Positions 14,201-22,080 of a stretch of 64,000 bases of DNA are shown in pieces. Location: NCBI GenBank assembly GCA_029964075.1, contig CM057142.1:31870392-31934391 (forward strand). Direction: 5' to 3'. Source of the stretch: Patiria pectinifera (taxonomy: Eukaryota > Echinodermata > Asteroidea > Valvatida > Asterinidae). Each line of letters starts with the position of its first letter. Positions within the stretch are counted from its first letter, which is position 1. The notes beneath the pieces were generated by a model. It saw nothing but the letters and a program-made list of their open reading frames with translations, was not told where the DNA came from and made no database searches. Position numbers and translations under genes: made by a program.

Positions 14201-17200
14201 CTCGGGTGTTAAAAATATCACGCATCACAGCAGTCAACAATTGTGAAATGTCCCACACCGAAGCAGTCAATAGTTGTTCAATAAACATGTAGCTTACACT
14301 TTCAACTTGTTGGCAAAGAGTGGACAATCCAGTGTGAACGTCTCAAACTCGCCACCCTCGCCACAGACATTCAACTGGTATTTCTCTTTCTGCAACGAAA
14401 TAAGAAAAAGTCACAACTATAAGAAACACTGAATAAACTGAATTTGATTGAAATACGTGTGACAAATAAAGCGTTTTAATTGGACAATTTGAGAATGGGA
14501 GCCAATGTAAAGACCTAAAAACCAGCCTTTTTAATGACTATAACAATACAATAATGGTAAATAATTTATCAAGCGCACGTTTCCAATAGTATTTGGCCAA
14601 TGAAACATTCCAAAGACAATCTCAGCTCCCTGGGGAGTATACAGCTCGATGCTGCCATTTTGGCGCAAAGCAGCTAAAATCAACCACAATAACCATCTCT
14701 ACCCTCACAGGTACCCATTTACTCCTGGGTGGGGAGAAGCAATGAGTGACAAAGTGCCTTGCCCAAGGGCACACGCACCATGACCCCAGGCACGACTCGA
14801 ACCCACAACCTGCAGAATTACCCGCAGACCACGAATTCAATGCTCCAGACCACGAGGCCACTGCACTCCACTATCATTAGCAATCAGATGTCCGACACAA
14901 ATGCTTTCCCATCACAGTTCAAGTATTATCAGGTTTAGATTATTAGCATTTCCTCTCAGAGTAGGCGCCACAAATACAACAGAAGTTACATCAAATCCAA
15001 TTTTCCCGGCATTAAACTTGAACATTTGCATGCAAGAATCCAAGAAGCCAGTAAAAAATATATATTGGGGTATATGCAATTGCTGATTCAAAGTAAAAAA
15101 CACGAATAAATCAATTATAGCACACAATTCTACATTTAAACAATAAATGCATCTTGTCATACATGTATGTCAAAAAGTTGCTGTTGAAAGAAAAAGTACA
15201 CAAAATGTTTCACATTAGTAGGGATCATGGTACTAAATTTGCTATTTTCGTTTACAGCTGAATTTTCTAAGAACCTTTTTGAGAGAAAAAATAAAAAGGA
15301 AGTCTCAAACGTTTTTCGCTGACGATATGAATGCATCAAATTGGATCACCTCAGGAGGCTAGTTTTACTACACTACGAGATAAAGCAGTCATAAAACACT
15401 TAATTTTTTCCTGTATTAGGTACTGACCATGCGCAGCATGTGTGGTTGTATCTCCTGTAGAGTCATTCCAAGGTGCCTTGAGTCCAAGCCTATATATAAA
15501 AAATTTACCAATCTTACAACACTTGTGATGCCAGTTTAACACTAACAATCCCCATCCAGTCAAACACATATATTCTTTATACTCTTTAACTTTTTAAAGA
15601 GGCATCAAGCCCTACACAAAGTAACATTGACTGGGCTTAATTATAATCTTCCTCAAAATCCCCGAAAGCTCCTCAAGGATTTTGAAGGAAACAGGAGGGA
15701 TTGGTTTAATGAATGTGCATTTACCAAGACCTCCACCCTACCCACTCGACGCATTTTTAGATGAACAAAAGTATAAGGAGCCAAAATAGTGCGGCAGTAC
15801 ATAATTCACGTACAGAAAATTGTACACAAGTACTTCAGTAGTTCACAGTCGTACAGTTGAACTGCATGGTTTAAATTATTTTCCTTCCACATTCACGGGG
15901 AAAATACAAAAGCAAACTAAACACACGAGAAATTTTCAAAAAGCAAATACCCATAGCTGCCACTTTGATGATGATAGCCTCCACTCCAGCCGTTATCATC
16001 TCCTGCAGAAGTTCCTCTTGATCTCTGCGCCATAGGAATGCCAGAGGGGTAAGCCCAAGTCGGCAACACCTGTGTGATAATAGCAGTGTTTGAGCAGTTA
16101 GGATACAGACAGTGATCCTGAAAGCTCTACTCTACGAACAAGGTTCAAATCCTGGCGGGCCAATGTTTAGATTTGTTCAGTACTGTTCATTTTAGGCCAA
16201 CATTTTGGAGTTTGTGGTAAATATGGGGGGGGGGGGCCCTGCATGAGACCCTAATCAAACTCATGTCCCAAATTTCATTATTTCCAGTTATCGACCAAAG
16301 GATTCTCGGACTCTACTTCCATTTCAAAAAAAATTCTTCCAGAGCCATGAATATGAAAGAAAAATTACATCTTCTTCAATGAAAAGTAGGATTTTATTGA
16401 AACCAATAAAAGAACAAATAGATATATTTTTTGTGTAACTACAAAAAAGACAATTCTCACCGATTCGACACTCTAATGCACGCATTATCCCATTGAGCTA
16501 CCAAAATTGCTTCAATCACTTTGGGAATTGAGAGCCTTACAGATTTCCAATGTTATGTTGCAATTCCGTAACTATAGCCATTGAAAAATGCGATACGGCT
16601 TCCGTAAAAATAGCCACTTATGTTTATGCTTACAAGCCTTCCTGATAAAGATAACCAAAAATATATCAGATTATAAGCAGTCTTCAGAACATCTATGTGT
16701 TTGATCCATTAAATTTTATCTAATAGGCTGTGTGACAATGCAATATTTTCTTACTGCTTTCTAGCGATCCATGGGATTTTATAGAGGAGTTCTATCTTAC
16801 ACATTTTCCACTCGGACCCTCTGGTAGTCAGACAGAATGGCTCCAACGGACACACCTTCTACACCTAGTTCTTCCTGTAAAGAAGAAAAAAACAGAAATC
16901 TTAACATGGTATTCCATGACTTTTCAAGGACAAAATTAGGGCTTTCCATGACCAATTTTATACACATCTCAGGAGCTTCTTTACAATACACTGGTAAGTT
17001 ATTACACTGAGGCAAAGGATGCCCTCCAGTTTGACACCAGCATCACAAATAAGGGAATAAAAGTTGTGTTTGGGAGGTATTATAACACTCTGTTTAAGAC
17101 CGGTGGGAGTCTGGATGGGTGACAATTATCCGAGGCGAATAGCAGGGTAATAGCATACCTTTTCGGTAAAAAAAACCCCAAATCTTTTCAGTCCAAAAAT

Positions 17201-20200
17201 CAGAACAAGTCAAAAACTAGACGTTGACAAACATTTTGTTTAACAATTTTACTTTATGTTTTTTTGAAACACCCCTCTGACTATAATGTGGAATGTCCCT
17301 CCACAACTCATTACCTTATAAGGAGATTGGCGTGCGTGTCGTGCGCATACTGCGCAATGTTGCGCAAAATGCAGCTGGGCTGGTGTTGTGTGAATTTCGG
17401 ACTATGAAATACTGATTCACTGGTAGTATTGCTCATGCATACGTACGTGATGAGGAATGTGAACGTTCAACCAATTTTCATGGAAGTCCAAATTTCAAGT
17501 GACACTGCAAAAGTGTTTAAGACCAGCCAGCCATATTTTTATCATATCCGTGTAAGACCGGCCACGTGACGGGCTCTCGACCAATAGGAATGGGTAAACT
17601 GTCTTAGGTATTTATGAATGGTGTATTGAGCATGCAACAATTATGGGTATGGGGCAAATGTGTACACGCATAAAGATGAAGTACAGTACTCTGGAATGCA
17701 AACTGGGAGACTGTGCAGGATTTCCATGAATGTCGTCTTAGAACATATCAACTTTCCATGATTGCTTGTAAAACAACAAATTCATTGTTGTTAAGTCTCT
17801 CTTCAAAAAAAAAATCTGTTTGTTTCAATCCTCAAAGTTTACCAGACTGAATTCAAACATATTACAAATAACAGTTAAATAATCAAAATACTCGTACAAA
17901 ACTTTGGTCATTGTCACTGTATTAATGTGTAACCAAAAATCATGAAAAAAGCATCAACGTACTCTAAACGGAAAACAAAATTGCATCCTGATGCCACATT
18001 TTTCATCATATTTTATCTCAATGAAGGTCAGACATAAACTCCCTAGCATGATTTACTAGGAACCATACCCATCCTGGCAAATTCCAACACCATATGGGAA
18101 ACTGCACGCATATATTTCTGACTTTGATGCTGGAGGCGTGCCAACCCAATGTAAATTATTGACTGTCAATTTAGGGGTACTGTACCCATCCTGACAGATT
18201 CCAACAAAACATGTCGCTGTAGTGGGTTGAGTTCTGTTATAGTTAATTAAAGCCAGAGTCCATCATTTGCAGCTATCCAAAAAGTAACTGGCGTAATTAT
18301 TGTCAAAAAACATACTTGGTTGAAAGATAGTAAGGGGACTAAACTCCCTGTGAAATTATTCTTTCTGGCAAGCTGTCATTTTGAAGTAATCAACAAAAGA
18401 AGGCCTTTCCAACGGTGCTTCTGAAGACGCACCGTAGAAAATTTAAATTAGTAGTTCATTTTATATTCGGCGAACCGCGCGCAAGCATTGACACGACACA
18501 AACGCGCGCGTGTGGTTGCTATAATTCGTCGGATCAGTGCGCGACATCGCGTAGCTGCACTCGGCTCAGTGAGAACGCATCTCGGACGCTGAATTACTGC
18601 CCACTTCAAAACATGATTCAGCAACTTTTGATTTGAAATCGAGATCCTATAATGCTGGTTTTTTTTTTAAATATACAGCTGAAGCTGAGCTGAAACGTCA
18701 TCAGGTTAGTTGTTCAGTATCCTTCTTTAGATTTTGAGCACTTTTGTTGCTTCAAACGAACAAAATGCACAAATTACAAATGATGGACTGTACCTTTAAT
18801 GGACCAGTCTATTGATACACACCTTGACTTTCTGCAGGAGTCTGTACAAATCCTCCACTTCATCCCCCTCAGTGATGGAGTAGTCCTTGCCTTGTTCCTT
18901 AGGTGAACCCTCAATGACACCCCTGTAGAGCGGCAGGCCCAGGGCCTGGGCATAAAGCTGGATGGCATGATGGCCTACTGTCTGGTACATGTAACTGTCT
19001 AGCTCATCTGCTGAAAAAGAGACAAAAATGTGATTTGCAAGTTGGGTCTATTTGACAAGACCAGACGCTAATTGCAGTGAAATTTTACATGCGCAAAACT
19101 TCCTCCTTAGCAACCTGCTATTTTGTTGCCAGCTTATTCTTGCAAAGCACAGGTTTGGTAAGCATATTTGTGATGCGATCAAGCTAAATGAGTCATTTGA
19201 CGACCCTGGTCATTTTTTTTTTTTTACAGAGCACAATCTTAGCATTACTGCTGTGAAAACCGCATGCTGATACCATCTTTAGTAAAAAAAATTATGGAAG
19301 TCGGAACACCAAGAAATGTGATGAAGTGATGTGATGAAGCGGTCCTATTTTGGCCTGAATCTCCAAATGAAAATTCCCGACAAAAGACTCATGTAGCCTG
19401 ATCGCATCACATTTGTTTGCGATGAATATAATATGTTTTTACTTGAAAAGACTGGATCATATTTACACAGGGGGAAAAATTAGAGAGGTGGAATTAGCTA
19501 GCACTCGTTACTTTCCACAGAATCCTATTCAACCCCTCAAAAAAAAAAATCGTAATTTATTTTTCAATTTTAAAGTTGAACAAAGAAATTGACTGAAGAG
19601 GGTTTTGATCCTGTGAACTCTGGATTGCTATTCCGGTGCTCTACCAACAGAGCTATCCAGATCTTATGACGGCAGTTCCCCATTTTGTTGATATATTTGT
19701 TCAAGGGATGCTAGTCAGAAGCCATAAGCCTGTTTATAACACACCTCTTGCTTGTTCCTTATCCTGGTTGGCTGAAACGCGGTCATGTGTGATTCACTAA
19801 TATTGGCTAGTGTATGAAACTTGCGTCAGCGTGAACTAGACGCGTGTCGAGACATCGCGCACGCGTAATTTGCAAAGTATAGTGCCTGATTGGGCACTAT
19901 ACTCAAACATTTTTGACTGGTAACAGCGCCCTCTGACAAAACTCAAACTCAAAAATTTAATCTAGGGAAACTAAAAGCGTTCCTTTAATTGTTGAATTGC
20001 TTACAGTTGAATTGCTCATGAGTTAATTGTTGAATTAAAACAGTTCAATAATAAAACCCTGAAACTTTGAAAGGTTTCTTTTTCTTATTTTATATTTTGG
20101 ACAGAGGTGAGTTATAAAACACATATGGACTGGCATAATTTGGTCACTAATGCACGTCCATGCCCCCCTCGGGCCTGTGAGTGACCAGAAGAGGGTCCTA

Positions 20201-21837
20201 TTTCCCACCTCTTCTGGTTACTCACAGTCCCTCAGGGCGCATAGACGTGCACTAGTGACCTCCTTGCCAGTCTATATGTGTATACTAGCCAGGGATCACG
20301 TCCAAAGTCAAGATGCTACCAGCAGCAGCAAACATGGGAAAAAGCAAACAGGGATCACTCAGAGAGGATACAGCTTATCATTAAAATAGTTTTGGAGATA
20401 ATTTTCTGACGATGGGAGAAATATTTTGAGCAGTTCTTTGCATTAAAAAAAAAAATCATTAAAAAGTCGCCGTAGCCATGGGCGTCGGCAAAGTGAAAAA
20501 GTTTTTTTTTTCAATGAAAGATGATGTCTCAAAACCGCCAAACTCACTGGTTTGACTGGAATCCTGCTGCTGCACAATTTTAACTTGTTTTAGATTGGGT
20601 TATGATCGAGTGTAAGCTTTACGTGGCCTCTCTGGACTCCCATATATTTGCACTAAGTTTAGTCGGGCACCATTTGCAGTCATCAGCCGACATTTGAAGA
20701 AAAAAACGGTAAAAAAAAGAAGAAAAAAGCCGCGTCGCCGCACCACTTTTGGGGCAAGCTCCATACCAGAAACCGGAGACTTTTTTGGGTCCTTACCTTG
20801 CCGTTTTGGCCTTAGGTTTGCCAGCGCTACCAGATCATGGCCTTCTGCTACACACTGCATCATGTTATAGCAGCTGTCTTTGCCACCGCTAAGATCAAAT
20901 TGGAACAAAAACAGGATCAAGAAAACAAGCACAAACAATCAATCGTATTCAATTGCTTCAGATTGGCTATTCGCTGCAGCAGTGGCGGTTCTACGGGGGT
21001 GGAGGGGGGAGGCTAGATAAATAGTCGTGAGAAGGGTGCATTTGTACACTTTTAGTTAATATAGTGTGCCTGATTGTAGGATTTTATCAGCGCTCCCCAC
21101 TGAAAATATGGCACAAGCTCCAACCCCCACACACACACACACACACCCCTATTGATTTTTGAAGGCGTAAGTGTCCGGAGAAAATAACCGGTCTACATTT
21201 TAGCACGCCTACCTGAAAAAAAATCTGGATCCAAACCTCTCCAGAGGACTCTAGAGAATCTTCATGGCAGCAATCGAGACAACATCGGCTATGACTATTC
21301 TATGGCCAAGCACTGGAGTAAACTGTGTGCTAATGCGCCTATCAATTGTCAGGACTCTACAAATCGCCTTTTTAACATTTGGAGAAAGTCGGGCGATAGT
21401 CCATCTCCAAATGTTAAAAAAGGCGATTCGTACATTCCTAGTTACTGGGACTACCCAACTGCCCAAGACGTGGGGATTGTCAAAATGTCACTTTTGAAGT
21501 GACAAAATCCCCACCCCTCGGGCAAAATTATTATATTAACCGACAGGGAAAGATTATAAGAATGTTGCAACCTGACACTGCTTTTTCTTCATATATCATC
21601 TCAAGCAATGGAGGTCAGCCATTGCCAAAATGATGATAAGATTAAGACATGAATCTGGGACTGAGAAATATTTCCAATTTTAATGTTTTACGAAATATTA
21701 GAAAATGTTCTTGACTCTCCATAGACTTTGTACACAACCGCTGATAGCGTCAGGTTGCAACATTCCTTCCGGTGACAATGGACAGTTGCGCCGTAAATGT
21801 TGGAAAATCATTACCTTATAAGGGCTACAACTTTCAT
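2117..21837 (-). CDS. DPH6: DPH6, diphthine--ammonia ligase, long form with two Rid-like domains (17 coding exons)
   Basis: Dph6 carries out the last step of diphthamide synthesis on elongation factor 2: ATP-dependent amidation of diphthine in the cytosol. The coding exons, in transcript order, are 21837-21815, 20888-20797, 19010-18823, 16874-16801, 16069-15951, 15489-15428, 14389-14298, 12178-12088, 11315-11147, 10076-9945, 9173-9044, 7195-7003, 6861-6628, 5594-5474, 3900-3811, 3285-3124 and 2232-2117. They sum to 2088 nt (695 codons plus stop), every junction is GT-AG, and all phases match. The N-terminal ATP-pyrophosphatase domain (residues 1 to about 245) has the P-loop-like SGGKDS at 8-13, VGAILSDYQRVRVENV at about 109-126 and GEGGEFETFTLDCP at about 196-209. 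Two Rid/YjgF-like domains follow, at about 305-420 and 440-695, marked by NPPAR and by SHWAPANIGPYSQAVQ. Fungal Dph6 has the same layout, whereas human DPH6 ends after the first domain. The start codon was chosen by homology (MKVVALISGGKDS). Confidence in identity is very high and in single splice sites high. Confidence 0.96.
3124..3285 (-). CDS. DPH6: DPH6 coding exon 16
   Basis: It encodes LAVHLLDAMGACLKEQTSSW and DRVLSVRVFYKQSVVARGQL, the last helix and strand of the Rid-like domain. The acceptor is catgcag|GCA and the donor AATG|gtaagc. Confidence 0.93.
3811..3900 (-). CDS. DPH6: DPH6 coding exon 15
   Basis: It encodes SSKSVQGNVSTSQLEINIDS and SSGFIIC. The acceptor is aatgcag|GTT and the donor TTGCA|gtaagt, phase 1 to phase 1. 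The peptide is weakly conserved, but exact phase agreement with exons 14 and 16 supports it. Confidence 0.85.
4084..4209. repeat. Perfect palindrome, 54-bp arms, in DPH6 intron 14
   Basis: The left arm 4084-4137 and right arm 4156-4209 are exact reverse complements. The 18-base loop (4138-4155) repeats the inner part of the arm (CTTCTTCAGAGGCTAAA). Such exact arms suggest a recent origin. Confidence 0.95.
4487..4845. mobile_element. MITE, GGCCAAAAA family, copy 1
   Basis: The terminal inverted repeats begin GGCC and run through an A-tract into AGTCTCCGG. It is flanked by TTA on both sides (4484-4486, 4846-4848), the 3-bp target duplication expected of PIF/Harbinger elements. It is about 360 bp long and has no coding capacity. 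It lies in DPH6 intron 14. Confidence 0.85.
4849..5265 (-). repeat. Dispersed repeat R1 with inner palindrome, copy 1
   Basis: A family marked by ATAAATGTGTGCTTGGC-like ends, a palindromic core (TTAAACACTCTGTTTAAGAC), an (A/G)TTCTGCGCGACAT block and CCAATAAAACGGTAA. This copy is inverted relative to those at 10.2, 12.4 and 17.0 kb and abuts the MITE at 4487-4845. It is probably a non-autonomous DNA element; no coding part was seen. Confidence 0.65.
5474..5594 (-). CDS. DPH6: DPH6 coding exon 14
   Basis: It encodes CTLAQSTMSYVVVPYLPKGC and LVEWQVAACVDSESWQ, a further strand block of the second Rid-like domain (LPKGCLVEWQV is characteristic). The acceptor is ttttcag|GAG and the donor CAAG|gttagt. 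It contains no ATG-initiated reading frame of any length, so it shows up only by homology and splicing. Confidence 0.93.
5628..5815 (+). repeat. GGTTGGGGTG minisatellite and CTGT microsatellite
   Basis: Between 5650 and 5705 the unit GGGGTTGGTTGGGGTG repeats about three times. Between 5755 and 5800 CTGT runs alternate with GGTGTCTG. An open frame through it reflects the repeats, not a gene. Confidence 0.8.
6034..6404. mobile_element. MITE, GGCCAAAAA family, copy 2
   Basis: Nearly the same sequence as the copy at 4487-4845, with TTA duplications at 6031-6033 and 6405-6407. It lies in DPH6 intron 13. Confidence 0.88.
6628..6861 (-). CDS. DPH6: DPH6 coding exon 13
   Basis: It encodes IGDLVFSAGMIGLCPSTMRI, then ITPQCALSLRSLQRLLVAM and the Rid-domain core strand VVCGVCYVTN. 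The acceptor is tgaatag|ATA. This start keeps GDLVFSAGMIGL in frame, which a later AG would lose. The donor is GAG|gtttgt. Confidence 0.95.
7003..7195 (-). CDS. DPH6: DPH6 coding exon 12
   Basis: It encodes RVCVQVDLPCDMELQMDYLA, a charged linker, and ISHWAPANIGPYSQAVQ, the opening of the second Rid-like domain. The acceptor is ccttag|AGT and the donor TTCAG|gtaggg, ending in phase 0. Confidence 0.95.
7449..8566. mobile_element. Foldback element with GCGACGCGTC motifs
   Basis: The two flanks (about 7449-7590 and 8440-8566) are inverted relative to each other: GCACC...TTTCA against GTGAAATTGGGTGC. Both carry several CGACGCGTC-type motifs. The interior is largely taken up by a second element (7946-8421). 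It lies in DPH6 intron 11. Confidence 0.6.
7946..8421. mobile_element. TTAA-flanked MITE nested in the foldback element
   Basis: Terminal inverted repeats of 17 bp (AGAGGTTGTGGAATGCT) are flanked on both sides by TTAA, the target site of piggyBac- and Kolobok-type transposases. An inner hairpin CGTGACGTAATAAACAG lies at about 8151-8210. There is no coding sequence. Confidence 0.75.
9044..9173 (-). CDS. DPH6: DPH6 coding exon 11
   Basis: It encodes ECLGNHGYGLLDVVIVHVYV, KDMSNFSQINSVYCRYF and NPPAR. The NPPAR-RVCVQV junction is typical of the first C-terminal domain of long Dph6 proteins. The acceptor is tctcag|AAT and the donor GCAAG|gtatgt. Confidence 0.95.
9480..9790 (-). repeat. SINE-like fragment R2
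   Basis: Shares AACCCCAGAA.AATATTCT, CACATGTG.ACC and GGGCCAT.GAG.TGGAAGGCG with 40060-40255. A B-box-like GATTCCTGCCC is read on the minus strand. It is a diverged retroposon. Confidence 0.5.
9845..9925 (+). repeat. tRNA-derived SINE head
   Basis: An A-box-like TGGTCAAGTGG and a B-box-like GGTTCAAAGCC are spaced as in a tRNA, and GCTTGGTGG pairs loosely with CCCACCC. It is too poor a cloverleaf for a working tRNA, so it is read as a SINE promoter region. Confidence 0.5.
9945..10076 (-). CDS. DPH6: DPH6 coding exon 10 (start of first Rid-like domain)
   Basis: It encodes SSPLCKISSEGYMWVSGLRP and TIIESTEQAMESLK, the first strand pair and helix of a Rid/YjgF fold. The acceptor is gttcag|CAA and the donor AAAG|gtaagg, phase 1 on both sides. 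Confidence 0.93.
10196..10700 (+). repeat. Dispersed repeat R1, copy 2
   Basis: Carries ATAAATATGTGCTTGGC, its inverted partner GCCAAGCACATATTTATTCCC and the CTCAACCAATAGGAATGGG end block. The tail runs close to the Harbinger-type MITE at 10890. Confidence 0.65.
10890..11070. mobile_element. Harbinger-type MITE, AGCCTGGTTCATACTC family, copy 1
   Basis: Terminal inverted repeats AGCCTGGTTCATACTC and GAGTATGAACCGGGCT enclose 181 bp, with TTA duplicated at 10887-10889 and 11071-11073. It lies in DPH6 intron 9, 77 bp from exon 9. Confidence 0.85.
11147..11315 (-). CDS. DPH6: DPH6 coding exon 9 (acidic linker)
   Basis: It encodes NVAETFADRLKGIHMKRGSD and a hydrophilic linker rich in Asp, Glu, Asn and Ser (DSNSSSDV) between the ligase and Rid-like parts. 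The acceptor is ctttag|AAT and the donor GTTG|gtaaaa. The linker is not family-conserved; the assignment rests on exact phase, position and splice sites. Confidence 0.85.
11481..11660. mobile_element. Harbinger-type MITE, AGCCTGGTTCATACTC family, copy 2 (diverged)
   Basis: Ends AGCCAAATCATACTTC and GAGTATGAACCAGCCT resemble the copy at 10890. The interior has an inverted pair around AATTCGCC.GAGTTGAA. It lies in DPH6 intron 8. Confidence 0.65.
12088..12178 (-). CDS. DPH6: DPH6 coding exon 8 (end of ligase domain)
   Basis: It encodes KHQEMVNHSDDAFAPVWYLN and the helix LLGMELEEKQ, matching the HSADAFAPVAYLRFLELHLEDK region where the short human protein ends. The acceptor is ttttag|TAA and the donor CAG|gtttgt, giving phase 0. 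Confidence 0.95.
12364..12995 (+). repeat. Dispersed repeat R1, copy 3
   Basis: The most complete copy. It has GGGAATAAATGTGTGCTT at the left, the mirrored GCACACATTTATTCCC near 12490, CGCGATCGCGCAGAACGC, and the end block GGGCTCTCGACCAATAGGA with GGTATTTATGAAT. Confidence 0.7.
14298..14389 (-). CDS. DPH6: DPH6 coding exon 7
   Basis: It encodes KEKYQLNVCGEGGEFETFTL and DCPLFANKLKV. GEGGEFETF is the second signature of this ATP-pyrophosphatase family, needed for catalysis. The acceptor is gttgcag|AAA and the donor AAAGT|gtaagc, giving phase 2. Confidence 0.95.
14622..14870 (-). repeat. Deu-type SINE, diverged copy
   Basis: Read on the minus strand it has a tRNA-like head and then CTTGCCC..GGGC..., with AAATGGGTACC and CACCCAGGAG-like blocks in the order found at 47402-47705. 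These blocks resemble the Deu domain known from several deuterostome SINEs. It lies in DPH6 intron 6. Confidence 0.6.
15428..15489 (-). CDS. DPH6: DPH6 coding exon 6
   Basis: It encodes GLDSRHLGMTLQEIQPHMLR, aligned with GLDPDKHLGKTLDQM of the family. The acceptor is atatag|GCT. The donor ATG|gtcagt is slightly off consensus. The exon is 62 nt and ends in phase 0. Confidence 0.93.
15951..16069 (-). CDS. DPH6: DPH6 coding exon 5
   Basis: It encodes CCRLGLTPLAFLWRRDQEEL and then EAIIIKVAAM, matching the LxPLAYLWQRNQEDLL and IIIKVAA segments of other Dph6 proteins. The acceptor is tcacacag|GTG and the donor ATGG|gtattt, ending in phase 1. Confidence 0.95.
16801..16874 (-). CDS. DPH6: DPH6 coding exon 4
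   Basis: It encodes EELGVEGVSVGAILSDYQ followed by RVRVENV, the most conserved block of the family. The acceptor is ctttacag|GAA. Of two overlapping donors, gtaaga (after AATGT) gives a phase-2 end that joins exon 5 in frame to read VCCRLGL. Confidence 0.95.
17050..17625 (+). repeat. Dispersed repeat R1, copy 4
   Basis: Same order of blocks as the copy at 12364, including ATTAT..CACTCTGTTTAAGAC, GCCACGTGACGGGCTCTCG and GGTATTTATGAATGG. It lies in DPH6 intron 3. Confidence 0.7.
18823..19010 (-). CDS. DPH6: DPH6 coding exon 3
   Basis: It encodes ADELDSYMYQTVGHHAIQL, then LPLYRGVIEG and EGDEVEDLYRLLQKVK, all typical of the Dph6 ATP-pyrophosphatase domain. The acceptor is tttttcag|CAG and the donor GTCAAG|gtgtgt. 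It enters in phase 1 and leaves in phase 0. Confidence 0.95.
20120..20280. repeat. Long imperfect hairpin in DPH6 intron 2
   Basis: Nested complementary blocks fold the whole 161 bp: CACATATGGACTGGCA with TGCCAGTCTATATGTG, GGTCACTA.TGCACGTC with GACGTGCACTAGTGACC, and GTGAGTGACCAGAAGAGG with CCTCTTCTGGTTACTCAC. It is either a short foldback element or a structured RNA. Confidence 0.75.
20446..20811. mobile_element. MITE, GGCCAAAAA family, copy 3, overlapping DPH6 exon 2
   Basis: The body matches copies 1 and 2 in the opposite orientation. The TTA flanks are at 20443-20445 and 20812-20814. The left GGCC end is eroded. The right end carries a 17-bp interruption in its T-run, and that interruption contains the DPH6 exon 2 splice donor. 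Confidence 0.8.
20797..20888 (-). CDS. DPH6: DPH6 coding exon 2 (ATP-binding loop)
   Basis: It encodes GGKDSCYNMMQC and HDLVALANLRPKRQ, the nucleotide-binding loop of the N-type ATP pyrophosphatase fold. The acceptor is cttag|C and the donor CAAG|gtaagg. The last 15 coding bases and the donor fall inside the end of a MITE occupying 20446-20811. The linker KRQ before ADELDSYM is shorter than in human DPH6. Confidence 0.93.
21362..21428. repeat. Hairpin, 24-25-bp arms, in DPH6 intron 1
   Basis: Left arm 21362-21385 and right arm 21404-21428 differ by one base in an A/T run and enclose 18 bases. Open frames on both strands across it are a by-product of the symmetry. Confidence 0.85.
21560..21765. 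mobile_element. Short inverted-repeat element next to DPH6 exon 1
   Basis: Exact 17-bp terminal repeats GAATGTTGCAACCTGAC and its complement enclose 206 bp, 50 bp downstream of exon 1. No clear target duplication was found, so the class is open. Confidence 0.65.
21815..21837 (-). CDS. DPH6: DPH6 coding exon 1
   Basis: It encodes the eight N-terminal residues MKVVALI plus the first two bases of the serine of SGGKDS. The donor reads AAG|gtaatg and the exon ends in phase 2. An adenine at -3 (caaaATG) suits translation initiation. The exon is tiny, so it was found by searching upstream for the missing start of the PP-loop motif. Confidence 0.9.
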
Positions 21838-22080
21838 TTTGGACGTCACCAGTTCACCTTCGTCGTCGATCGTAAACAACCACCAGTCAACAGCACAAGG
21901 CAAGGGCAACAATGAAGGAAATTGTGATCGTGTCGAGCATGCACGTGTCCGTGTGTACGTAGCTAGCTTGCACGATGTTGTGAGAGAGCGCCCCCAATCG
22001 CTGTCAAAGGGTAAAATGTTTAGCTATTGAGAAGTGAACGTGATCTTGGGCTGCTTTTAACTTAGCGCGACTAGCTTGAC
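21838..22080 (-). promoter_or_regulatory. Probable DPH6 5' leader and promoter
   Basis: The 240 bp upstream of the DPH6 start are richer in CpG than their surroundings. A CRE-like GACGTCAC lies at 21842-21849, only a few bases before the ATG, so transcription either starts close by or the site is in the leader. No TATA box was seen. The boundaries are approximate. Confidence 0.35.

Noticed and set aside
16441..16620. Partial element like that at 35009-35381
   Set aside because: Only the right end and a weak tRNA-like piece match; the boundaries could not be set, so it is not listed as an element.
19605..19665. tRNA-like block on the minus strand (GGATAGCTCTGTTGGTAGAGC)
   Set aside because: The D-arm side looks good but the T-arm is AGGATCAAAACCC, and no full acceptor stem forms. 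It is more likely a SINE head remnant.
20980..21150. hAT-like left end CAGTGGCGGTTCTACGGGGG
   Set aside because: No matching right end or 8-bp target duplication was found.
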